Source: DASVAL01 sp035649575 (GTDB lineage Bacteria > Planctomycetota > UBA1135 > UBA2386). Taken from it: a stretch of DNA of 12,743 bases. Position 1 is the first letter of the stretch. Every line of letters begins with the position of its first letter. The stretch lies in assembly GCA_035649575.1 (NCBI GenBank), contig DASRJH010000208.1, forward strand, positions 1 to 12,743, given 5' to 3'. A program made the translations under genes and the position numbers. Below the pieces are notes generated by a model. The model was not told where the DNA came from. It did not search any database and saw nothing but the letters and a program-made list of their open reading frames with translations. Positions 1-6,351 of this stretch are shown one piece after another.

Positions 1-397
1 CCGCGAACGTGAACGTCTGCTCGAGACCGCGAGCGCACACCTCGTAGCCCTCTGTGGCAGCACCGAGGTCGTACTCGTAGCGTGTAGGTGCGACGGCGCG
101 TCCGTCCTTTGCCGCGAGCGGCAGCGCGCGTCCCCCGATCGTGATCACCTCGGTGCGCCAGCCGAACGGCTGGTTGTGCGGATACACGGCGCCGAGATAC
201 GGCACGAACTGCATGCCGCCGTGAAAGCGCACCTTGTAGTCCGCGCCGGCCGCCCAGGTGCCGCCGCCGAGAGCACCGTCGGCCGGTAGCTGGTGGATCG
301 GCACGACGGCCGGCGACGTCAGATGCCGGGGAGGTGCCTGGGACTGCGCATACACCGGCGCCAGCAGCAGGGAGAGCACGAGCGAGCGCGTGGCCAT
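1..397 (-). CDS. Secreted protein of unknown function, 5' part only
   Basis: The minus strand is open from an ATG at 397 to the left edge (132 codons), so the C-terminal part lies outside the window. The first 18 or so residues (MATRSLVLSLLLAPVYAQSQ) form a plausible signal peptide: one Arg, a Leu-rich core and an Ala-Gln cleavage region. The mature part is rich in Gly, Tyr, Trp and Pro (for example GGTWAAGADYKVRF and PYLGAVYPHNQPFGWR) and suggests an extracytoplasmic beta-rich protein. I do not recognise a family. The start is supported by the signal peptide and by a TATGCT hexamer at 404-409, six bases before the ATG, with no Shine-Dalgarno sequence. The real-gene call is firm; function is unknown. 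Confidence 0.7.
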   Translation of the reverse strand, partial: MATRSLVLSLLLAPVYAQSQAPPRHLTSPAVVPIHQLPADGALGGGTWAAGADYKVRFHGGMQFVPYLGAVYPHNQPFGWRTEVITIGGRALPLAAKDGRAVAPTRYEYDLGAATEGYEVCARGLEQTFTFA

Positions 398-403
398 GCG
401 GCC

Positions 404-409
404 AGCATA
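404..409 (-). promoter_or_regulatory. -10-like hexamer TATGCT, leaderless-type
   Basis: On the minus strand TATGCT is followed by GGCCGC and then the ATG at 397. A -10 element at this distance would start transcription at or next to the A of the ATG, which fits a leaderless mRNA. The same TANNNT layout occurs before 1475 and before the GTG at 11422. No clear -35 element is seen. This is inferred from pattern only. Confidence 0.35.
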
Positions 410-515
410 GTGGAACCGTTCCGCCGTCGCTGGCTGCGGGCGTGGGGCTCTCGCGCGGGCAGTGGCGGCGGGGCGCATGTGTGCCGCGCCGCCATGGCGA
501 CTCTCCCGGGCTGCG

Positions 516-1199
516 TCAGTTGCCGATCGTGAACTGCGTGCCGTTCGACGTGATCAGGTTCAGCGGCGTCGCGAGTGAGAATGCCATCGACTGCGCCGTG
601 AGGGAGAGGCCGGTGAGAGCCGGATTGTTGGGAATCGGCAGCCCCAGCGAGCCCGTGCCGGCTGGCAAAGTCACCGGGAACGTGTATGCGCCGAGGTCGG
701 CGGTCGTGTAGGCACGGCAGTTCGGAGCACCGAGGAAGCCGAGGTCGATGCCCGGCACCGACGCCGTTCCGTAGAGCACGAAACCGACGGGGACGAGGTT
801 CGGCACGTTCGACGTGGTGAAACCGAACGAGCCGTTGCCGAGCGACGGCAGGCCGTTGCTCGTGAGCGCGAGCCCGAAGCCGACGTCCTCGACGCTGAAG
901 GTGAGCGGCGTCGTGGACAGGTCCTTGGGCGTCGGGATCGGTGAAAGACCACCCTTCGAGTAGCCGACCAGGTAGTCGTTGCCGTCGGGTGTCATCACGC
1001 CGAACACGAGCGTGATGTTGCCAGTCGCCACATCGAACTGGAACTGGAACGTGTCTCCGGTGACGGGGGTCGTGCCGTAGCTGAACACGTTGCTCCACGT
1101 CACGTAGGCGATGCCGCCGACCTGTTCGAATCTCGTGACGCCGCTGCCGGGGATCGCATTGTTGTAGTCGTGCCAGACCGCGACGACCGTCTCCGTAAT
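516..1199 (-). pseudogene. C-terminal remnant of a secreted planctomycete-type protein, 5' end lost
   Basis: From 1199 down to the TGA at 516 the minus strand encodes about 227 residues of coherent protein. Examples are VVAVWHDYNNAIPGSG, GGIAYVTWSNVFSYG and DTFQFQFDVATGNITLVFG, followed by a C-terminal module with GFLGAPNCRAYTTAD, PIPNNPALTGLSL and LNLITSNG. The beta-rich, Gly/Asn/Thr-rich make-up and the ending resemble secreted surface proteins common in planctomycetes (recall, not a search). No start codon with a signal peptide exists. Beyond about 1200 the frame stays open only because it runs antisense to other genes, and its sequence becomes Arg-rich nonsense. The N-terminal half, signal peptide and promoter are therefore missing, cut at the same point as the plus-strand remnant that follows. 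A deletion or an assembly misjoin could explain this. Confidence 0.65.
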
Positions 1200-1202
1200 C
1201 GC

Positions 1203-1424
1203 AACTTGCTGCCGACAACCGACGCGAACGGCATGATCGAAAGCCCGCTGCCCGCCGAGAACGTCGCGCTCCACGTGCTGCCGAGACGCCTGCTGTCCGA
1301 GACCGCGCAGCGGGAGGTGGGCCAGCGCATCGACGCGTTCTGGGTCCCGATCGGCACGGCGACGATCGTCGCGAACCAGACGACGACCCTCGACCTGCGC
1401 CTGCCACCAGAGTTCGAGAAGTAA
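1203..1424 (+). pseudogene. C-terminal remnant of a carboxypeptidase-regulatory-like domain protein
   Basis: Frame-consistent coding sequence runs from about 1203 to the TAA at 1422-1424 (about 73 residues). It contains TTDANGMIESPLPAENVALH and ends TATIVANQTTTLDLRLPPEF plus two residues. The TDANG-type turn followed by hydrophobic strands, and the ending with a T-x-D-L-x-L-P strand, match carboxypeptidase-regulatory-like beta-sandwich proteins. The intact neighbour at 1475 ends in the same way (THTFDLQLPAK). The only upstream ATG (1170) lies inside sequence belonging to the opposite-strand gene, so no authentic start remains. It is most likely the amputated end of a tandem paralogue of the next gene. 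Confidence 0.5.
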
Positions 1425-1462
1425 CGCGCGGGCAGCAGGGCCTCTGGGGCGCGGCCTCACGC

Positions 1463-1468
1463 TACTGT
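1463..1468 (+). promoter_or_regulatory. -10-like hexamer TACTGT, leaderless-type
   Basis: TACTGT is followed by six bases (AAGCGG) and the ATG at 1475. It matches the TANNNT pattern and spacing seen before 397, with no convincing ribosome binding site in between. Inferred promoter of the small secreted protein and the coupled aldo/keto reductase. Confidence 0.35.
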
Positions 1469-1474
1469 AAGCGG

Positions 1475-1972
1475 ATGAGCAGAGTCGTGCCGTTCTCGTT
1501 CCGTGTCGCGTGCCTCGCGCTCGAGCTGTCTCCGCTCGGTGCCGCACAACAGCAACCGGCAGCGCCGGAGACGCCCGTGCTCGAAGGCCGCGTCGTCGAC
1601 CTGCGTGGTGAAGGCGTTCCCGCGGCGAAGGTCTGGATCGCGACCCAGCCGCCGCCCGCGGAGCCGGTCGCGCAGACGATCGCCGATGGCGAAGGTTGCT
1701 TCCGCATGAAGGCGCCGCAGCTCGAGTGGTTGCAGGTGCAAGCGACCGGCGAAGGCACCTGCCGCGGCGTCGCGTTCGCGCGCCGTGGCACGCGCGCACT
1801 TCGCATCGAGGTCCACGATGCCGTCGTCGTGCGCGGCGTGCTGCGCGGCTGCGCCCACCTGCAGCTGCTCGACGCGCCCGGTGAACGACACGAGTCGGGT
1901 CGCGCGGCCGAGCCGTTCGACGTCGAGGCCGGCAAGACGCACACGTTCGACCTGCAGCTGCCGGCGAAGTGA
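1475..1972 (+). CDS. Small secreted carboxypeptidase-regulatory-like domain protein
   Basis: This gene encodes 165 residues. The N-terminus (MSRVVPFSFRVACLALELSP) looks like a signal peptide of modest quality, with likely cleavage around GAA/QQQ at residues 23-25. One beta-sandwich of the CarboxypepD_reg type follows: VLEGRVVDLRGEGVPAAKVW (residues about 35-54), a G-x-F turn (GEGCFRM) and hydrophobic strands up to a second G-V-V-R-G-like strand (VVVRGVLRG). The protein ends THTFDLQLPAK. Such domains are structural and not peptidases themselves; in planctomycetes they occur in many secreted proteins and in sigma-factor fusions such as the one at 3691. No catalytic residues are expected. Its TGA (1970-1972) shares one base with the ATG of the reductase, so the two are probably co-transcribed and translationally coupled. 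The partner or ligand is unknown. Confidence 0.75.
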   Translation: MSRVVPFSFRVACLALELSPLGAAQQQPAAPETPVLEGRVVDLRGEGVPAAKVWIATQPPPAEPVAQTIADGEGCFRMKAPQLEWLQVQATGEGTCRGVAFARRGTRALRIEVHDAVVVRGVLRGCAHLQLLDAPGERHESGRAAEPFDVEAGKTHTFDLQLPAK

Positions 1973-2853
1973 TGTTCGTCCCGTCGCGAGCGCTCGGCGA
2001 CACCGGCTTCCGCGCGACGCAGCTCGGCGCAGGCGACGTCGCGGACCGTTCGCTGCCGGTCGCGCAATGCGTCGCGACGCTGACCCGCGCGCTCGACGCC
2101 GGCGTCAACGTCGTCGACACGGCGCCGAACTACGAGGACGGGCTCAGCGAGGAGATCGTCGGCAAGGCCGTGCGCGGGCGCGGCGACAGCGTGTTCGTGA
2201 TCGACAAGATCGATCACCTGCACGCGCCGGTCGCGCCGCAGATCGACCAGAGCCTCGCGCGGTTGCGTCTCTCGCACGTCGACCTGTTCGTGTTCCACGC
2301 GTGCTCGACGCTGGCCGACCTCGACCGCCTGCTCGCGCCGCACGGCGGCTTCGAGCAACTCGCGAACGAGGTGCGCCGCGGCCGCGTGCGCTTCCGCGGC
2401 ATCAGCAGCCACCACCCCGACGTGCTCGCGAAGGCGCTGCACGCCGGCGTCTGCGACGTCGTGATGTTTCCGATCGGTCCGTTCGCCGACGCGCGCTACG
2501 AACGTGTCGTGTTGCCGCTCGCGCGGGCGCGCGGCGTCGGCACCGTGTGCTTCAAGACGTTCGGCGCCGGCAAGCTGCTCGGCGACACCGAGGGCTACCA
2601 GCGGCCGCTCGCGACGCGCGCGGTCGCCGCGCCGCTGCCGCGGCTCGGCGTTGGCGAATGCGTGCGTTACACGCTGACGATCGATCCCGACGTCGCGCTG
2701 CTCGGGCTCAGCACGCCCGCGGAGCAGGACGCTGCGTGGGCGGCGGCGTCCGCGTTCTCGCCGATGGAAGAGGCCGAGCTCGCCGTGACACGCGAACGCG
2801 CCTCGAGCGCGATCGCCGGCAAGGGCGACGTGTGGTGGAACCCGTCCGACTGA
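1972..2853 (+). CDS. Aldo/keto reductase
   Basis: This 293-residue cytoplasmic oxidoreductase of the aldo/keto reductase superfamily (TIM barrel) probably reduces an aldehyde or ketone with NADPH. The catalytic tetrad is complete: Asp49 and Tyr54 in NVVDTAPNYEDG, Lys79 in VIDKIDH and His109 in DLFVFHACS. The N-terminal RALGDTGFRATQLGAG is the usual first strand, and LLGLSTPAEQDAAWAA near the C-terminus corresponds to the conserved helix that follows the cofactor-binding strands. The length is at the short end of the family's usual 280-340. The ATG at 1972 overlaps the previous stop as TGATG; a GTG at 1969 would add one residue. The substrate cannot be predicted. Coupling to a secreted beta-sandwich protein is unusual and may reflect co-expression only. 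Confidence 0.88.
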   Translation: MFVPSRALGDTGFRATQLGAGDVADRSLPVAQCVATLTRALDAGVNVVDTAPNYEDGLSEEIVGKAVRGRGDSVFVIDKIDHLHAPVAPQIDQSLARLRLSHVDLFVFHACSTLADLDRLLAPHGGFEQLANEVRRGRVRFRGISSHHPDVLAKALHAGVCDVVMFPIGPFADARYERVVLPLARARGVGTVCFKTFGAGKLLGDTEGYQRPLATRAVAAPLPRLGVGECVRYTLTIDPDVALLGLSTPAEQDAAWAAASAFSPMEEAELAVTRERASSAIAGKGDVWWNPSD

Positions 2854-2856
2854 GTG

Positions 2857-2879
2857 CGCCGCAGCTCGGAATCGCGGCG
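2857..2879. terminator. Possible bidirectional terminator hairpin between convergent genes
   Basis: CGCCGC at 2857-2862 can pair with GCGGCG at 2874-2879 around an 11-base loop. It lies in the 33-base gap between the reductase stop and the stop of the opposite-strand gene. There is no T-run on either side, so a classical intrinsic terminator is not shown. Confidence 0.25.
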
Positions 2880-2886
2880 GTCAACC

Positions 2887-3333
2887 TCAATCCGGCAGCT
2901 GCTTGCCGCGGTCGGCCGCCGGATACACGATCCGAAACTGGTCGAACCCATCGCCGGCGTCGGTCAGCTCTGGTTCCTCGGCAAGACCGATCATCGCTGC
3001 ACGGCCCAGCCGATTGCCGCAGACATGCTCGCGTTCGCAGATGCCGATCAGCGCGTCGACGAATCGCTGTGGGTCGGACGTCGCATACGTGAGGAACATC
3101 GCGTCCGAGCTCCTCGCGAATCCATAACCATCGTCGAAGAACGGCAGCGCCGGCTGGATGTTCTTCAGCAGCTTCTCGATCTCCCATCGGACCTCGAGAT
3201 CTGGGTCATCGAGCTTCGTCGGGTCGAGTCTCAGCACGACGGAGTGCGTGGCAGTCGTGACGAGATCCTGGTTCGGATCCGCGACGGTCTTCGACGACGG
3301 TCCGTGCCGGAACAGGTGCTTCAGCCAGTTCAT
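2887..3333 (-). CDS. Hypothetical protein, 148 residues, family not recognised
   Basis: The start at 3333 is preceded by GAGG six bases upstream (GAGGACTGCAATG). A GTG at 3345 is possible but would place that site inside the gene. The protein begins MNWLKHLFRHGPSSKTVADP, a short basic amphipathic segment. An acidic, mixed alpha/beta body follows: HSVVLRLDPTKLDDPDLEVR, a helix with EIEKLLKNIQPAL, then DDGYGFARSSDAMFLTYATS, RFVDALIGIC and FDQFRIVYPAAD. There is no signal peptide, membrane segment or catalytic motif that I can name. The regular alternation and compact size suggest a soluble single-domain protein. It stands alone, opposite in strand to its neighbours, and is less GC-rich: bases 3121-3180 are 55% GC by count, against 78% for 2341-2400 in the reductase. 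This may indicate recent acquisition. Confidence 0.75.
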   Translation of the reverse strand: MNWLKHLFRHGPSSKTVADPNQDLVTTATHSVVLRLDPTKLDDPDLEVRWEIEKLLKNIQPALPFFDDGYGFARSSDAMFLTYATSDPQRFVDALIGICEREHVCGNRLGRAAMIGLAEEPELTDAGDGFDQFRIVYPAADRGKQLPD

Positions 3334-3461
3334 TGCAGTCCTCACATCGAAACAAGTGCGGCGGACAATTCAATCGGCCTGGCTGTCGCCGCTGCCGGAC
3401 TGGCTTTCCTGCCCGCCGAAGCAGCGGATCGCGTCATCCCGGGTCGCCGCCGTGGGAACAT
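3334..3461. other. Intergenic region without recognised gene
   Basis: This is the leader region of the minus-strand gene at 3333 on one side and of the sigma-factor relic at 3462 on the other. Apart from the GAGG ribosome binding site near 3340-3344 I see no clear promoter, repeat or RNA structure. Frames here read as low-complexity Arg/Pro/Ser-rich noise. Confidence 0.4.
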
Positions 3462-3560
3462 GACGGCGACGACCGATCCCGTCGTTACCGCGCTGGAGCA
3501 GCACGCGCACTCGCTGCGTGAGCTCGCGCGCACGCTCGTCGCCGGTGACGCCGACTGGAC
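3462..3560 (+). pseudogene. N-terminal relic of an ECF sigma factor
   Basis: The ATG at 3462 opens MTATTDPVVTALEQHAHSLR, continuing ELARTLVAGDAD. This matches the first helix of sigma-70 region 2 in ECF sigma factors (pattern: acidic/His, L-R-x-L-A-R-x-L-V-x-D). The expected next helix, typically with D-L-V-Q-E/D-x-W, is absent. After about 3560 the sequence becomes Arg/Ala-rich noise next to a run of seven G at 3571-3577. The frame stays open and joins the fusion gene at 3691, which has its own complete sigma region 2, so this piece is redundant. It is best read as a leftover of a deleted paralogue. Alternatively it is an N-terminal extension, giving a 951-residue protein from 3462; I think that less likely. 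Confidence 0.4.
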
Positions 3561-3690
3561 GCACGGGGACGGGGGGGCGGCCTGCCGCCGGCGAAGGAGT
3601 TCGGCAGCCGTTCGTGCCGCATTGGCCGAAAAGGCCGCGGCGGACGCGTCGACGCCATTTCCTGCATCCGCACCGCGCGCCCGGCGGAAG

Positions 3691-6318
3691 ATGCAGTGCG
3701 TGACCACTCCTCGGCCGGTAACCCCTGAGCAGGACTTCGTGCGCTGGCGCGAACGGGCCGACGTGCACGCGCTCGGGCGCGTGTTCGACGTCCTCGCGCC
3801 GGAGCTGCTGATCGTCGCCGCGCACGTCGCGGGGCGCTCTGCCGCCGAGGACCTCGTGCAGGCGGCGTTCCTGCAGGCGATCACCGACGGCGCGCGGTGG
3901 GACGCGACGCGGCCGCTGCTGCCGTGGCTCGTCGGGATCCTCGCGAACCTCGCGCTGCGCGAGCGCGAGAAGGGGCGCCGCGTGATCGACCCGGCGCGCG
4001 CGCCGCTGCCGGCAGGCGAGGCGGATCCGCACGACGAAGCCGAACGCCACGAGTTCGCGCAGGCGCTCGGCAGCGCGCTGCAGGGCATGCCGCGCCATTA
4101 CCGGCAGGTGCTCGTGATGCGGCTCGTGCACGGCCTCGAGCCGGCCGCGATCGCGCACGCGCTCGGCGCGCCGCCGGCGACGGTCAAGAGCCGGCTGCAG
4201 CGTGGCCTCGACCTGCTGCGCCGCGCGCTGCCGCAAGGATTGCACGTGCCCGCATTCGCCGTCTGGAGCGCGCCGTCGCTCGAGTCGGTGCGCGCGACGG
4301 TGCTCGTGCACGCGAACGCTCATGCTGCTGCCGCCGCGTCGGTCGCGACCACGACTGGCGTCGCGGCGACGACGGCTGCGGTAGGAGGAGTGCTGCTGAT
4401 GAAGAAGACGATGATCGCCGTGGTCGGCATCGCGCTCGCCGCGACGCTGGCCGTCAGTCTCGACCAACTGTCCGGTGCGCCCGCCAGTGGGGACCAGCCG
4501 AAACGTCCGGAGGCGCAGCCTTCTAGGGTCGAGACTGCAGCGCGTGAACCGGCTCCCGCGACGCCGCCGCCCGATACGGCGCGCACCGAGGTGCCGAGTG
4601 CTACAGCAGGGGGCGGCGCCGCTGCGGCAGCAGCACCGGGGATCACGGGGCGCGTCGTCGACGAGAGCGGGAAGCCGCTCGCCGACGTCGGAGTGTTCCT
4701 GGGCGACAAGCGCCTCGATTGGTTCCAGAACACGAACGAGTTCCTCGTGCGGTCGGACGCGGATCGGGCCACGACCGAGCAGCAGGTTCGCAAGGAAGCG
4801 AACGCGCAAGTGCAGCGCACGGGCGCGACCGGCGAGTTCTCGCTCGCCGAGCCGCCGAACCCGGCGCCGCATCTGCTCGTCGCGTGGTCGCCCGAGCGCG
4901 GCTGCCGCGGCATCGACCTGCCGGCGGATCGCACGCAGCCGCTCGAGATCGTGCTGCCGCAGGATCCGGTCGTGCGCGGCGTCGTGCGCAGCCGCGCCGA
5001 CCGCAGTCCGATCGCGGGCGCCGCGGTGCAGGTGTGGCCCGCGAAGAGCGGCATGCCGATCGCGTGGCGGCAAGGCGACGAGCACGGCGCCTACACGCTG
5101 CCGCCGCTGCCGCCGGGTGCGTACCGTACGTTGGTCGAGGCCGACGGCTTCGCGAAGGCGCAACCGGGGTTCGACGTCGCGGCCGGCGAGCGCACGCACG
5201 AGCTCGACGTCGAGCTCGAGCCGTTGCCGCGCTTCGCAGTGCTGCTCGTCGATCACGCGGACCAGCCGTGGACGGCCGCGCGCATCGGCGAGGCGATCGG
5301 TGCGAAGCCAAAGCGCCTCGAAGGTGTGTTGTCGGAACACAGCTATGCGCGGCGCGCCGAGATGCAGAGCGCGTCGTGGCTCGTGCACCGCGTGCAGGTC
5401 GACCCCGACGGGCACGTGCGCGGCGCCGTGAGCGATCCGAAGGCGGTCGTGCTCGCGATCTGGCACGGCCCCGAGAAGCTGTTCGAGGTGCCGGCGTTCG
5501 ACTTCGCGGCGACACGCCTCGCCATCGAGATGCTGCCGCGCGCGACGATCGAGCTGCAGGTGCGTGTGCGTTTCGATCCACCGGCGGCGACTCCACCGCA
5601 GCTCGAGCTCGCGGTCGTCGATCCGGCGGGCATGGGAAACGACGAGCAAGCACTCGTCGCGCGCACGACGAACGACGCGTTCTGCGCGCTGCCGGTGCCG
5701 TTGCACTTCGCCGGCAGGGACTGCGGGCTCGTCGTGAAGGCGAAGGGCTACGTGCCGAGCTACACGGTGGTCGGGGTGCCCGCGCAGGCCGAGGGCACGT
5801 GGCAGGAAGTGACGTTGTCGCAGCCGGCGTGCACGTTGCGCGGCGTGGTCGTCGGGCCGGACGGGCAGCCGCTGCCGAAGGCCTCGCTGCTGGTCGCCGA
5901 CGCCGAGGGCCGCTGGCTGCTGCCGCCGCGGCTCGCGCGGCGCTGGACCGGACTCGACGGCACGTTCACGATCGCCGACCTGCCGCGCCGCCGGGTGCGG
6001 CTGTTCGCGCAGGCCGACAAGTTCGCGCCGCGTGCGGTCGAGGTCGATACCGGCGCGGACGAGGTCCATCGCATCGAGTTGCAGCAGGCGCGCGAAGTCA
6101 CCTGGAGGTCGCCTGCGGGCGTCGGAGGCGTGCAGTTCCGGGTGCTCGACACCGCGGGCCGCCCGCTCGTGGACGACCGGTTGCAAGGCGCGATGCGCTA
6201 CGGTGCTCAGCTGACCGTCGGCGCGGAGGCCGCGACGATCGAAGTGTTCGACGCGAGCACCGGCGCGATGATCGGCAGTGGCCTCGTGCCCGCCGACGGC
6301 AAGCTCGTGCTGAAGTAG
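3691..6318 (+). CDS. ECF-type sigma factor fused to a membrane segment and carboxypeptidase-regulatory-like repeats
   Basis: This gene encodes 875 residues. Residues 26-95 form sigma-70 region 2, with AAEDLVQAAFLQAI and the PWLVGILANLALRERE helix. Residues 122-180 form region 4, with the helix-turn-helix PAAIAHALGAPPATVKSRLQ. An Ala/Thr-rich stretch leads to a hydrophobic segment at 237-256 (MKKTMIAVVGIALAATLAVS). A Pro/Ala/Thr-rich linker and a long beta-rich part follow, with at least three CarboxypepD_reg-type units starting near 317 (GITGRVVDESGKPLADVGVF), 427 (VVRGVVRSRADRSPIAG) and 714 (CTLRGVVVGPDGQPLPKAS). The sigma domain should bind RNA polymerase in the cytoplasm, and the repeats should lie outside the membrane if there is a single crossing. 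The architecture could couple an envelope signal directly to transcription without an anti-sigma factor (inference). Start: ATG 3691; GTG 3700 is an alternative, with GGAAG nine bases upstream. Confidence 0.85.
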   Translation: MQCVTTPRPVTPEQDFVRWRERADVHALGRVFDVLAPELLIVAAHVAGRSAAEDLVQAAFLQAITDGARWDATRPLLPWLVGILANLALREREKGRRVIDPARAPLPAGEADPHDEAERHEFAQALGSALQGMPRHYRQVLVMRLVHGLEPAAIAHALGAPPATVKSRLQRGLDLLRRALPQGLHVPAFAVWSAPSLESVRATVLVHANAHAAAAASVATTTGVAATTAAVGGVLLMKKTMIAVVGIALAATLAVSLDQLSGAPASGDQPKRPEAQPSRVETAAREPAPATPPPDTARTEVPSATAGGGAAAAAAPGITGRVVDESGKPLADVGVFLGDKRLDWFQNTNEFLVRSDADRATTEQQVRKEANAQVQRTGATGEFSLAEPPNPAPHLLVAWSPERGCRGIDLPADRTQPLEIVLPQDPVVRGVVRSRADRSPIAGAAVQVWPAKSGMPIAWRQGDEHGAYTLPPLPPGAYRTLVEADGFAKAQPGFDVAAGERTHELDVELEPLPRFAVLLVDHADQPWTAARIGEAIGAKPKRLEGVLSEHSYARRAEMQSASWLVHRVQVDPDGHVRGAVSDPKAVVLAIWHGPEKLFEVPAFDFAATRLAIEMLPRATIELQVRVRFDPPAATPPQLELAVVDPAGMGNDEQALVARTTNDAFCALPVPLHFAGRDCGLVVKAKGYVPSYTVVGVPAQAEGTWQEVTLSQPACTLRGVVVGPDGQPLPKASLLVADAEGRWLLPPRLARRWTGLDGTFTIADLPRRRVRLFAQADKFAPRAVEVDTGADEVHRIELQQAREVTWRSPAGVGGVQFRVLDTAGRPLVDDRLQGAMRYGAQLTVGAEAATIEVFDASTGAMIGSGLVPADGKLVLK
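4383..4401 (+). promoter_or_regulatory. Strong internal Shine-Dalgarno and start codon inside the sigma fusion
   Basis: AGGAGG at 4383-4388 lies ten bases before an in-frame ATG at 4399 that opens MKKTMIAVVGIALAATLAVS, which looks like a secretory or signal-anchor N-terminus. It is a better ribosome binding site than those in front of most genes in this window. It could allow separate production of the 639-residue membrane/beta-sandwich part. The Gly-Gly-Val codons that create AGGAGG may instead be coincidental. Confidence 0.35.
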
Positions 6319-6331
6319 CCGTTGTCAGCGC

Positions 6332-6351
6332 GGCCGGCAGGCGCTGCGGCC
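6332..6351 (+). terminator. Possible terminator hairpin after the sigma fusion
   Basis: GGCCGGCAG (6332-6340) pairs with CTGCGGCC (6344-6351) around a GCG loop, with one bulged G. It begins 13 bases after the TAG. The stem is GC-rich but no T-run follows, so termination is not certain. Confidence 0.35.

Noticed and set aside
1200..2120. N-terminal extension of the minus-strand remnant at 516-1199
   Set aside because: The frame is open but antisense to the carboxypeptidase-regulatory-like and reductase genes, and the residues become Arg-rich with no signal peptide. It is not a real N-terminus.
2854..3461. Extension of the sigma fusion upstream to a GTG at 2854
   Set aside because: This stretch runs antisense to the better-supported gene at 2887-3333 and has no sigma-factor features; the authentic start lies at 3691 or, at most, 3462.
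3370..6186. Very long minus-strand open frame (over 900 codons) antisense to the sigma fusion
   Set aside because: It is Arg/His-rich and low in complexity, with no domain. It is open because the sense gene's GC-rich third positions rarely create stops on the opposite strand, and the sense frame carries clear sigma and beta-sandwich motifs.
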